NCBI GenBank assembly: GCA_030591685.1
Contig: JAUVAX010000027.1
Span: 1-33,954 of the forward strand
Origin: Pseudobdellovibrionaceae bacterium
GTDB lineage: Bacteria > Bdellovibrionota > Bdellovibrionia > Bdellovibrionales > UBA1609
Direction of reading: 5' to 3'
DNA: 33,954 nucleotides
Below the pieces are notes generated by a model. That model saw nothing but the letters and a program-made list of their open reading frames with translations. It was not told where the DNA came from and ran no database searches. A program made the position numbers and the translations under genes. Positions 16,327 through 24,070 of the stretch are shown in pieces. Position 1 is the first letter of the stretch. Every line of letters starts with the position of its first letter.

Positions 16327-17430
16327 ATGAACATCCTACAAGTCGGTAAATACTCTCCATCTGCTTCTGGAGGTATCGAATCTGTTATTTACAAATTAAC
16401 AACCGGTCTTTGTAAAAAAAAATATACCTCTACAGTTATTTACTTTGAGTCAAAAAAGTATAAACCTATACGCCCTGAAGCCTATAACGCAATACATATC
16501 CCTGAAACTATAAATATCTTATCAAACCCTTATAATTTAAATTATCAAAAAAAATTATTACATCATATTAATAATGCTGACATCATACATCTGCACACAC
16601 CACATCCATTAGCCGAATATATTATTAGCAAATGTTCTTTTAAGGCTCCCCTAGTGACAACTATTCATGCTGATATAAATCGGTCCCCTTTAATTGAGAG
16701 CCTTTACCACAAGCTCAATTTGAAAATTTTAAATAAATCTAAAGCTATCACTGTAGCCTCACCCCATCATCTCAAATTTATTAAAAACCTCCGTGGGTTT
16801 GAGGCTAAAACCACTGTCATACCGTTTGGCACAGAGAGCTACCTATCCCCCCCTCAACCCCTCAAACATAGTGTTTGTTTTGTGGGTCGGCTGGTGAGCT
16901 ATAAAGGTCTTGAAACCCTAATAAAGGCTCAATTAAAGACCAATTGCCTTTTGCAAATTGTAGGCAGCGGCCCTGATGAAGGCCTGTTACGCAAGCTTGC
17001 CCTTCGCTTAGGGCTCAATCAAAGAATTCAATTTATGGGCAATCAAACCCCATTAGAAATAAAAAAAATACTCGCCCAGTCAAAAGCACTTGTATTGCCC
17101 TCAATAAATCAAAAAGAATGCTTTGGCATGGTCCTTATTGAAGCCCTCTCAGCAGGGGTCCCTGTTATAACCACACGGTTGGGCACTGGTGTTGACTTTG
17201 TAAATCAACACTTTAAAACTGGCATCACTACACCCATCAACCATCAAGACCGCCTTTCTGAAGCCATTAATTTAATCACTGAAAGCCCACAACTTAGAGA
17301 TGAGCTATCAAAGGGCGCATTAAAGCATTATGAAAACTCATTTACAAAAAAACAAATGATAGATAGTTTTGAAAAATTATATTTTGATTTATTTAATCCA
17401 TCGACAGAACATATAGTAAATAGCCTTTAG
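16327..17430 (+). CDS. Glycosyltransferase, GT4 family
   Basis: The frame extends upstream to a TTG at 16273, but the ATG at 16327 is chosen: it begins the usual GT4 N-terminus (MNILQVGKYSPSASGGIE), and it follows the preceding stop after one base. That gives 367 residues in a GT-B fold. The N-terminal domain carries the GGIE loop, and the C-terminal domain has GRLVSYKGLETLI, GSGPDEGLL and the EX7E motif ECFGMVLIE. It probably adds the second sugar after the WecA-like enzyme, to which it is tightly linked. The final 42 bases overlap the 3' end of the convergent nucleotidyltransferase gene. Confidence 0.88.
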   Translation: MNILQVGKYSPSASGGIESVIYKLTTGLCKKKYTSTVIYFESKKYKPIRPEAYNAIHIPETINILSNPYNLNYQKKLLHHINNADIIHLHTPHPLAEYIISKCSFKAPLVTTIHADINRSPLIESLYHKLNLKILNKSKAITVASPHHLKFIKNLRGFEAKTTVIPFGTESYLSPPQPLKHSVCFVGRLVSYKGLETLIKAQLKTNCLLQIVGSGPDEGLLRKLALRLGLNQRIQFMGNQTPLEIKKILAQSKALVLPSINQKECFGMVLIEALSAGVPVITTRLGTGVDFVNQHFKTGITTPINHQDRLSEAINLITESPQLRDELSKGALKHYENSFTKKQMIDSFEKLYFDLFNPSTEHIVNSL

Positions 17431-18315
17431 CTTTGAATCAAACAATAAAAACTTAATTACATAGTATTTTAATCGAGAGCTCCTTGGCCTTAGTAAGAAA
17501 TTTTTAGTCACAAACCAATTTAAACATAAATTATTTTGTTTGCTTTTAAATAAGTTGCATTTAAAACCTAATCTTTTAAATGCAATATCTATAGCGCAGA
17601 ATGAGTTTATTAATTTATTTTTTTTAAAAAGCACTAAAAGCTCTTTTTGTTTGATCTTAGAGCTGTATTTCTCAATAAACAAAGTGATGTCATAAAAATG
17701 CAATAAGTCCTCAAAGGTATTTAAAAACGACCAGTGTACACATAAGTAAAATAGCTCTAGTGTGGGGTCGAGCAATTTGTACTCCTGTGACTCGCTATCT
17801 ATAGTTAACCCTTGCCCCTTGGCCTCTATCCAAAAGGCCCTTGTATGAACCTCTAAATGTATTTCTAATAAATTCACATGAGCTTTGTAATCTGTTTTAA
17901 ATTCATCACCTAACCATCTTTTTTGATGCACTTGAGTAAAGCCAATACTCTTTAGCCCCGCTGTGAACTTTTGAAGTCCCTGGGGGGCGACGAGCAAATC
18001 AACATCAGACATTGGTCTAGCTCCGTAATTGGTATATACACCCCTAAGAAGCAAACTCACCCCTTTAAAGGGAAGCATGCTACCACTCCCCCCAATCACC
18101 TTATAAAGTGATTTATAAACCTCAAGTGAGGTCAAGTTAATAAGCCGATTAGAGGCCCAATGGGGTTTGAATTCATCTATAGAAAACAACTCAAACAAAA
18201 GACCTTGAAGCTTATGCTCAACAATTATTTGCCTATCTGATGAGTTTAACTGTGCCCCTCCAAGAGACGGCAACAGTTGCAGTAGGTTATTTTTAATATA
18301 ACTGATCTCTGGCAA
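17389..18315 (-). CDS. PF14907-type nucleotidyltransferase, lasso-cluster associated
   Basis: A 308-residue protein with the nucleotidyltransferase signature of the uncharacterised NTP_transf_5 group: PFKGVSLLLRGVYTNYGARP then MSDVDLLV (the Asp-x-Asp metal site), and later EIHLEVH. The start is TTG at 18315, six bases after AAGGGA. Members of this family occur in paeninodin-type lasso peptide clusters together with an HPr-kinase-like protein, and in some exopolysaccharide loci. Here it faces away from the ABC transporter genes (divergent, 46 bases between starts) and overlaps the GT4 gene tail-to-tail by 42 bases. The substrate is unknown; nucleotidylation of a phosphorylated product is a guess. 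Confidence 0.8.
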   Translation of the reverse strand: MPEISYIKNNLLQLLPSLGGAQLNSSDRQIIVEHKLQGLLFELFSIDEFKPHWASNRLINLTSLEVYKSLYKVIGGSGSMLPFKGVSLLLRGVYTNYGARPMSDVDLLVAPQGLQKFTAGLKSIGFTQVHQKRWLGDEFKTDYKAHVNLLEIHLEVHTRAFWIEAKGQGLTIDSESQEYKLLDPTLELFYLCVHWSFLNTFEDLLHFYDITLFIEKYSSKIKQKELLVLFKKNKLINSFCAIDIAFKRLGFKCNLFKSKQNNLCLNWFVTKNFLLRPRSSRLKYYVIKFLLFDSKLKAIYYMFCRWIK

Positions 18316-18361
18316 AACTAATCCCTTGACGCTAACGCCGAAAACAATTGTACTTTTACTT

Positions 18362-19012
18362 ATGAACCATCATTTAGCAGTATCCATTGATAATCTATCA
18401 TGGTCGTATAAGGACTTAAAAGTATTATCTGCAATTCATTTACAAGTTTCTAGGGGTCAAACTATCTGTATCCACGGGCAAAATGGGTCGGGCAAAACGA
18501 CACTCTTAAAAATCATTTCAGGACTTTTAATACCTCAAAAAAAAAGTGTTGTTATAAATAACATTTGTACCCTTAAACACGGAAAAAAGGTAAGAAAACT
18601 AATTAGCTGGTCTCAAGCCAGCGACACTGGTTTTTTTAATTACCTCACTGGTTTTGAAAATTTAAAATGTTTTTACTTGTTATCTAATAACGATGAACAG
18701 TACTTTTTAAACGAACTTAAAAAAATGAAAGTTCACCCTATAGTTAATAAAACACTCAATTCCAAATATATTGATATGTCCACAGGCATGAAGCAAGTTT
18801 TAAGTTTTTTACGTGGGTATATCACCGAGCGGCCCCTTGTGTTGCTGGACGAACCTACCAGGTCCCTCTCTACCGAAATGCAAACATTAATTATTAAATG
18901 CATTAAAAACAAGGACCCTGGCAAGACCTTTATTATAGCCTCTCATAATGCTGAGCTCATCAACTCGTTTAAAAAATATACCCTTACAGATGGTCATCTA
19001 AAATGTTTATAA
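18362..19012 (+). CDS. ABC transporter ATP-binding protein
   Basis: The frame is open from a TTG at 18326, but the ATG at 18362 is preferred since it begins normal ABC sequence (MNHHLAVSIDNLSWSY) and leaves promoter room against the divergent gene; 216 residues. Walker A is GQNGSGKTT, the Q-loop region lies near SWSQAS, the ABC signature is degenerate (DMSTGMKQVLSFLR), Walker B is PLVLLDEPT, and the H-loop is IIASHN. The length and simple architecture resemble CcmA-like or drug/lipid ABC-2 ATPases. It overlaps the permease gene by ten bases. It is placed to energise export of the lasso-machinery product or a glycan; which one is not shown by sequence. Confidence 0.9.
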   Translation: MNHHLAVSIDNLSWSYKDLKVLSAIHLQVSRGQTICIHGQNGSGKTTLLKIISGLLIPQKKSVVINNICTLKHGKKVRKLISWSQASDTGFFNYLTGFENLKCFYLLSNNDEQYFLNELKKMKVHPIVNKTLNSKYIDMSTGMKQVLSFLRGYITERPLVLLDEPTRSLSTEMQTLIIKCIKNKDPGKTFIIASHNAELINSFKKYTLTDGHLKCL

Positions 19013-19812
19013 TACTTCGGCTACTGTTTAAAAATACATATAAGTATACGACGCCAACGCCATTAGTATATCTCAGTGATGTTTTTTCAATTGTGTTTAC
19101 ACTTATAATTTACAATTTAACGAGCAAGGCCCTAACCCCAAGCTTATCGGCTCACTACAACTGGCACTCACAGGATTACTTTACCTTTATTGTTATTGGA
19201 GAGCTCATATTAAGCGCTCCCATCTTATTTTTTGAGAGCCTCCCCAGGTCATTAAAAATGCATATATTCGATGGGAGTTTTACACACCTAATACTCAGCA
19301 AATCAGGCCCCGCAAAAGTGCTTATAATAAGTACTTTGAGCTTTCTCCCTAGAGAATTATTATCAACCTTTTTGTTATTTATGATCGCTAAAATCAGCTT
19401 TAACTTGAATGTTTCACCAAGTGATTTTGTGGCAATTATTATGTTACAGCTAGCTTTTCTGCCTAGCCTTCTTGCACTGAGTTTTATTATGAGTAGTCTT
19501 ATTTTATTAATGGGTCGAGGGTACGGGAGTGCTAGCCAGCTGGGCCTTGGGATGACTCTTTTAGCCGGGCAGTACTTCCCCATTGATGTATTGCCTGAAA
19601 CTATAAAAAAAATATCTGAACTACTATTGCCAACAACTGCGCTTATGCAAATTGGTCGTGAGCTTATCTCTGGAAGTTATGTTATTAATTTCATGCACAT
19701 AGGCACCATTTTACTATGGGCCCTCTTTTTATTACCACTTAGCATATATGTTTTTAACCAAACCTTAGAGTACAAACTAAAAAAAGGGTCTCACTTTACT
19801 TTTTATATTTAA
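19003..19812 (+). CDS. ABC-2-type transporter permease
   Basis: A 269-residue protein with about six hydrophobic helices and the family's conserved C-terminal segment (AGQYFPIDVLPETIKKIS, then LLPTTALMQIGREL). It is the membrane partner of the ATPase whose gene overlaps its start by ten bases. It would form a homodimeric half-size exporter with no peptidase or substrate-binding domain. Its stop is separated by a single base from the stop of the convergent leader-methyltransferase gene, leaving no room for a terminator between the operons. Confidence 0.88.
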   Translation: MFIILRLLFKNTYKYTTPTPLVYLSDVFSIVFTLIIYNLTSKALTPSLSAHYNWHSQDYFTFIVIGELILSAPILFFESLPRSLKMHIFDGSFTHLILSKSGPAKVLIISTLSFLPRELLSTFLLFMIAKISFNLNVSPSDFVAIIMLQLAFLPSLLALSFIMSSLILLMGRGYGSASQLGLGMTLLAGQYFPIDVLPETIKKISELLLPTTALMQIGRELISGSYVINFMHIGTILLWALFLLPLSIYVFNQTLEYKLKKGSHFTFYI

Positions 19813-19813
19813 A

Positions 19814-20917
19814 TTAATGAGATAGTTTTTTTAATAACTCTTTTGATAATGGTATTGAGTCAAAACTGCACTGATCCACTAATAACTCACCGTCTTTTAC
19901 AACCGACCATCTCCAAAGAGGAGAGTCAAAGGTCAGGTTTTGGTACATCCCGATTTTTACCTGTATTTGATCCCCTTGCTTTAAAGACAAGGTTTTATCA
20001 AAAGGTAAAAATATCTCCTGCCACAAATCATGATCTAATTCTAAAGGTGGTTTTGTGGATAAAAAGTTCTCTTTATCGTGTAAAAAACTATACCAACCCA
20101 TAAAACCTGTCATTACTGAGCTTCTGTTAATAGTAAAATTCATTTGCCACTCAAGATGATCCGACACTTTATCGGTTAAACATATCGGCTCACACGTATG
20201 ACCTTCAGCCATAGACTCTTTACCTGTAAACACAGAGTAAAGGGGGTGGTTAGCGGCCATTTCTCTAAGAGCACTAAAATCAAAACCAAATTTACTCGAT
20301 GACCAAAAATTAACCGTGTCCTCATAAAATGTTTTTACATCTACGGGAGTAAAATTTAACTGCAATTGATCCGGTATCACGCTCCCGCCGGGTTTTAAAA
20401 ATCTCATGGCAGCATCAGGCAAGCTCTCTATTGTTCCTAAAAACCCAATGTTTGTAACAATCACATCGACCTTTTCTGGCAATTCAACCTCTAAAGAGTC
20501 TCCGTATATAAATTCTATTTTTTCACTCATACCATTGTCTATGGCTACTTTTTTGGCCAGTTCAATAATTGGCTTAGCTTCAATGGCATACACCTTACTC
20601 GCCCCTAAGCGTACCGCATACATGGCATGAAGACCTGAGCCCGAGCCCAAATCTAAAACAACATCCCCTGGCTTAATGGCTCTTTGCATTTGAGTTAAAA
20701 AACTCTCCTGACAAAGGCGATCGCCCAATAAAACTCTATGTTCTTCAATTTCAGGGGCCGAAGTAATGCACATTTTTTTACTCGCCGGAAAGGCCCCACC
20801 ATCAGTTTTAGATCCCATACTAAAGGTCCGAGTAAATTCTTTAACTGATCCAAATTTAGTTAATTTTGGCTGAGCATAAGTTTTTTTAGTCTCTTTTTGC
20901 TTATCTTCAGAACTCAT
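19814..20917 (-). CDS. PRMT-like SAM methyltransferase with an N-terminal lasso-peptide leader
   Basis: 367 residues in one uninterrupted frame. The ATG at 20917 has a strong AAGGGG Shine-Dalgarno, so the N-terminal extension is really translated. Residues 14-29 (YAQPKLTKFGSVKEFT) match a lasso leader, with Y14, P17, L19, G23 and T29 at the canonical Y-17/P-14/L-12/G-8/T-2 spacing. Cleavage at the canonical place, after Arg30, would make Thr31 core residue 1 and Asp39 core residue 9. From about residue 55 the chain is protein-arginine-methyltransferase-like: HRVLLGDRLCQESF, SAM motif VLDLGSGSG (87-95), Glu114, NIGFLGTIES in place of the double-Glu loop, and a beta-rich C-terminal half. It is the last gene of the operon, after cyclase C. 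The substrate is unknown. Confidence 0.85.
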   Translation of the reverse strand: MSSEDKQKETKKTYAQPKLTKFGSVKEFTRTFSMGSKTDGGAFPASKKMCITSAPEIEEHRVLLGDRLCQESFLTQMQRAIKPGDVVLDLGSGSGLHAMYAVRLGASKVYAIEAKPIIELAKKVAIDNGMSEKIEFIYGDSLEVELPEKVDVIVTNIGFLGTIESLPDAAMRFLKPGGSVIPDQLQLNFTPVDVKTFYEDTVNFWSSSKFGFDFSALREMAANHPLYSVFTGKESMAEGHTCEPICLTDKVSDHLEWQMNFTINRSSVMTGFMGWYSFLHDKENFLSTKPPLELDHDLWQEIFLPFDKTLSLKQGDQIQVKIGMYQNLTFDSPLWRWSVVKDGELLVDQCSFDSIPLSKELLKKLSH

Positions 20918-20934
20918 GTGCTATCCCCTTAATA

Positions 20935-22494
20935 TTACCTATTGATGATTTTTTCTGCGTAATAGAGTTTCAAAATTTGATCAATGTTTGTATTATTACC
21001 CAAATCCTTAAATAATTCATTAACACGTTGTTCATCGATGACGTTTCGCATTACAAAATGTCCCCTCATCAGTTTTACTTTTAACTCATCCCTCTTCATA
21101 GATATTTGCTCAGATCTAATTATAGAGTAGTCCTGCTGGCTACGATGCTCAATTATTGAGCTCGGCAATAGGGTCTTTGACGCCTCTCTTAATATACATT
21201 TATCTCTCCCTCTCCATGTAAACGACTCAACATTTAAACCCATACACCAATTAATAATATCCATATCCAACAAGGGGTAGCTCATAAGTTGACCATAACT
21301 CAAAGCCTGCTGCTGCTCCATAGCCATTGCAAACTGATAAAATCCTGAACTAAAAAACCGATTAAAAATTGTTTTTTGAACTGCATTTTTGTTAAATCTC
21401 TTTTGTAAACCTTTAAAGTTTTTAGAGCTCCCATTATTTTTTATATCCTTAATAAACTGTGGCACCACGCCCTTTGCTAAAAGAGTTATCAAATCAAAAG
21501 TCTTTAAATTTCTATTCTCTTTTTCAAAAAAAATATCTTTTACACGTCCCTGCTTTAACAAATCACTCAAAACATAATTGTCCATTGAAAATAAATCATC
21601 TCCCCCCAGTCCTGTTATAATGTACTTAATCCCATCAGTAGCGGCGCTTTCTAATAGCGGAGCAAAAAGGGTCAACGTGGGATCATAAAAAACACTTGAA
21701 TGAGGCTCTCTACTGATTTCAGCCCTAAGATCATCATATTCAAATACCTGATTATTGAGTTTACAAAAATCAATAACTTGTTTTAAGGCCCAATACTCAT
21801 CGGCCTCACTGTGCCCTGAAAACCTCAATGAATATGTCTTTAAAACTTTAGCTTCTCTTTGTATTAAAGAGGCTAGAAGGCTCGAATCAAAGCCACCACT
21901 TAACAGTAAACCAACATCAAAACCTTTGGCTCTGCGTAATATGGATTTTTGTAACAAACCTTGAAGCTCATTAGTCAATTCAGCTAACGACTTACCCCTA
22001 TGACATACCGGTGACAACCTGAGCGTCTCAATGAAGCCTTCACCACCTTCACTCACTCGAACAATTGTACCAGGAGGAGCTTTTTTAATGCCTTTATAGG
22101 GCGTTTTAGAAAGGCCAGAGAAGTCCTCATTGTATATTGAGAGTAAGTATTCAAAATCGTAATTTTCACCCTCTAAGAGCTCCTGCAAGTGACTACTTAC
22201 AATAACTCTATCTTTAAATACTTTATAAAAAAGTGGTACAACCCCAAGCGTGTCAGTAGATAAAAGTGTCTCATTTTTTAAGGGCAAACTTAATGCTAGA
22301 GCAAATTCACCTTTAAATTGTTGTACTATTTTCTCACCCTGAGCTTCACAAAGCAACAATACGTCACCTTCAGGGCTTCCTGTGGGCTGTAAATCAAAAA
22401 AACTTATGAGCTCAGAAAGGTTAAATATACGACCGGTGAGATGCACCAGACTAGAGCTAGCAAAGGGGCATTCAATCATGTCGCTAGCACTCAT
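20935..22494 (-). CDS. Asparagine-synthetase-like lasso cyclase (C protein)
   Basis: The frame opens at TTG 22500; the ATG at 22494 is taken as start (519 residues), overlapping the B2 stop. The N-terminal half resembles the class II glutaminase domain, but the nucleophilic Cys2 is absent (the protein begins MSASDMIEC), so glutamine hydrolysis is not expected. The synthetase half has the ATP-binding PP-loop LLLSGGFDSSLL and ITGLGGDDLFS. In lasso pathways such proteins adenylate an Asp or Glu side chain and close the macrolactam. Its position directly after B1 and B2 supports that role. The alternative is another amide-forming function in glycan decoration, which is less likely without Cys2. 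Confidence 0.82.
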   Translation of the reverse strand: MSASDMIECPFASSSLVHLTGRIFNLSELISFFDLQPTGSPEGDVLLLCEAQGEKIVQQFKGEFALALSLPLKNETLLSTDTLGVVPLFYKVFKDRVIVSSHLQELLEGENYDFEYLLSIYNEDFSGLSKTPYKGIKKAPPGTIVRVSEGGEGFIETLRLSPVCHRGKSLAELTNELQGLLQKSILRRAKGFDVGLLLSGGFDSSLLASLIQREAKVLKTYSLRFSGHSEADEYWALKQVIDFCKLNNQVFEYDDLRAEISREPHSSVFYDPTLTLFAPLLESAATDGIKYIITGLGGDDLFSMDNYVLSDLLKQGRVKDIFFEKENRNLKTFDLITLLAKGVVPQFIKDIKNNGSSKNFKGLQKRFNKNAVQKTIFNRFFSSGFYQFAMAMEQQQALSYGQLMSYPLLDMDIINWCMGLNVESFTWRGRDKCILREASKTLLPSSIIEHRSQQDYSIIRSEQISMKRDELKVKLMRGHFVMRNVIDEQRVNELFKDLGNNTNIDQILKLYYAEKIINR

Positions 22495-22855
22495 ACTCAA
22501 AAAGAGTTTTATATTTTACGGATTCATCCATGTTATAAATTTTATTATTCAAAAACACCCACGCGTGAGCCCTAAAGAAGGGTTTGGGTTGTACTCCTAA
22601 GCAAAGCCTTGATCGACCCTTAATACCGCAAAAAATAACTAAACTTGAAACTAAACAGGCGCTTTGAAACCGTCTTGATATTTGTTGCGAGGTCTTTATG
22701 AAGAACTCTACATTTTCAGGGGATAACTTTATTGAAATAATTTTTTTAAGATTTTTTGAAAAAGAAAATAGCCGTTTAGGGCTATAAATATATAAAAGAA
22801 AAATAAAAGTAAAACTCAGAGCAGCAACATGGATTAAAATAAGCCCCTTCTTCAC
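22484..22855 (-). CDS. Lasso peptide B2 protein (transglutaminase-like leader peptidase)
   Basis: A 123-residue protein with an N-terminal hydrophobic helix (about residues 4-23), suggesting membrane tethering. It has the B2 catalytic pattern Cys67 in SACLVSSL, His97 in RAHAWV and Asp110 in YNMDE. B2 enzymes cut the precursor after the leader, recognising the Thr at -2. The ATG overlaps the B1 stop (ATGA) and its own stop overlaps the cyclase start, so B1, B2 and C look translationally coupled. The length is close to the usual size of about 140 residues. Confidence 0.85.
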   Translation of the reverse strand: MKKGLILIHVAALSFTFIFLLYIYSPKRLFSFSKNLKKIISIKLSPENVEFFIKTSQQISRRFQSACLVSSLVIFCGIKGRSRLCLGVQPKPFFRAHAWVFLNNKIYNMDESVKYKTLFEYEC

Positions 22856-23115
22856 TGAAGAAGTTCGTTATTTTTTAATTCCTCAATGAGGCGCTTTAAA
22901 TGAGCCTCAGCAGTCGTTGCTTCAACATCATAATTATCGCAAATAGTGTTAATAATTGTGAGTTGATCTGTATTAGACTCTATTAAAGTCCAAATATCAG
23001 TACCTACTGGGTCTAAACCAAAGTAAAAACCAGTTTTAAGGTTCAGTAAAATTTGCTCACCCTGAACCGTTTTTGACACGACATCTTTATTGATTTTTAA
23101 CTCAGTGATTTCCAT
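22852..23115 (-). CDS. PqqD-family lasso B1 protein (RiPP recognition element)
   Basis: An 87-residue stand-alone PqqD-like domain: a beta-strand region with VQGEQILLNLKTGFYFGLDPVGTDIW, then helices (TIINTICDNYDV, AEAHLKRLIEELKNNELL). This winged-helix fold binds the YxxPxL part of lasso leaders and presents them to B2. The only such motif in the window is in the methyltransferase three genes downstream (Y14, P17, L19), making that protein the predicted ligand. The gene lies between the kinase-like gene (40-base gap) and B2 (four-base overlap). Confidence 0.88.
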   Translation of the reverse strand: MEITELKINKDVVSKTVQGEQILLNLKTGFYFGLDPVGTDIWTLIESNTDQLTIINTICDNYDVEATTAEAHLKRLIEELKNNELLQ

Positions 23116-23155
23116 AAAATCATCTAACTATACAAAAAGTTTCATGGCAACAGGA

Positions 23156-24070
23156 TTACTTGATGCTGCGTGCAATGCGCTCCAAAGACTCCTGATTTTT
23201 TAAATAGCTCAATTTACACACAGGGACCTTAAGCAGAAAATCTGTAAGTTGGCTCAACTCATTTGCCGCCTTTTGACCTGAAACATCGATTCTATAAATA
23301 TTATCCAATATTTGTGGCCAAATAGATTGAGTCTCTTGGCTCATATTACTCGGATGACCGCATAAAGGTGGTCTTGAGTCTAATAAAAATACTTGCTTAA
23401 TTTTACTAGAGCTTAAAGCAAACATTTCTCCCACACTCAGCCTGACTTTCCCACAATGAGTGTTGGTGATTTTTTTTAAGTGACTCGTCACTTCACCATT
23501 ATCATTGAGTCGAATTTCTGAAAAACTTGACTGTGCCTCGTAGCCATCCAGTGAAGGACGCACCCAGACCGCATCATCCGAAATCAACATAAAGCCTTGA
23601 GTTACTAAGTAATGGGCAATTGTAGATTTACCACTACCAGAGGGGGCCACAAACACATAGGCCCTCCCCTTTTTATCGCACACAGCACTTGCGTGCAACA
23701 CAAGCTCTCCACTGAGCTGAAGCCATAACGGAATGACCTGGTTCATTAATAGACTCTCAACAGAAGCCAAAGGTGCATTCATATTTGAAATGATAATTTC
23801 TTTAAGATTCTTGTTTAAATAAAAATCGGCAATGTTTGGAATATGACAAATAAAAAAATCATTAGCCTCGCCGTACTCACACCACAATTGGTTGTCCTCT
23901 TCTATGTGATGGTACCAATTTATTTTTTCTGCAGTGAACTGTGAGTTTATGGAGATTTTTATATCAACATCTCCATCAAAGGCCGATTCAGAAGCATGTG
24001 GGAGCAAAAAATGAGACTCAATATTTAGACCAAAAGGCTTATAGAAAAATTTATTCACCTTTAAATCCAT
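23156..24070 (-). CDS. HPr-kinase-like P-loop protein, lasso-cluster associated
   Basis: The frame is open from TTG 24091. The ATG at 24070 (MDLKVNKFF) is preferred; 304 residues, overlapping the AsnB stop by 20 bases. The N-terminal half is unrecognised. From about residue 120 it resembles HPr kinase: LVLHASAV, Walker A APSGSGKST (142-150), then FMLISDDAVWV with the paired Asp165/Asp166. Members of this group in paeninodin clusters phosphorylate a Ser in the lasso product; related proteins also occur in exopolysaccharide loci. Its target here is unknown. Ser or Thr residues of the leader-methyltransferase N-terminus are candidates by inference only. Confidence 0.8.
   Translation of the reverse strand: MDLKVNKFFYKPFGLNIESHFLLPHASESAFDGDVDIKISINSQFTAEKINWYHHIEEDNQLWCEYGEANDFFICHIPNIADFYLNKNLKEIIISNMNAPLASVESLLMNQVIPLWLQLSGELVLHASAVCDKKGRAYVFVAPSGSGKSTIAHYLVTQGFMLISDDAVWVRPSLDGYEAQSSFSEIRLNDNGEVTSHLKKITNTHCGKVRLSVGEMFALSSSKIKQVFLLDSRPPLCGHPSNMSQETQSIWPQILDNIYRIDVSGQKAANELSQLTDFLLKVPVCKLSYLKNQESLERIARSIK

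Noticed and set aside
19176-19583. A 135-codon minus-strand ORF
   Set aside because: It lies fully antisense to the ABC permease, has no family features or Shine-Dalgarno, and its composition reflects the opposite gene.
20770-20917. The leader-like segment as untranslated upstream sequence, with the methyltransferase starting at Met49
   Set aside because: The ATG at Met49 has only a weak upstream GGCGAG, whereas the ATG at 20917 has AAGGGG at good distance and the frame is continuous.
19814-24070. A separate short lasso precursor gene
   Set aside because: The gaps between the operon genes are at most about 40 bases, and no short frame with a YxxPxL leader was found; the only leader motif is in the methyltransferase. 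Precursors outside the window cannot be excluded.
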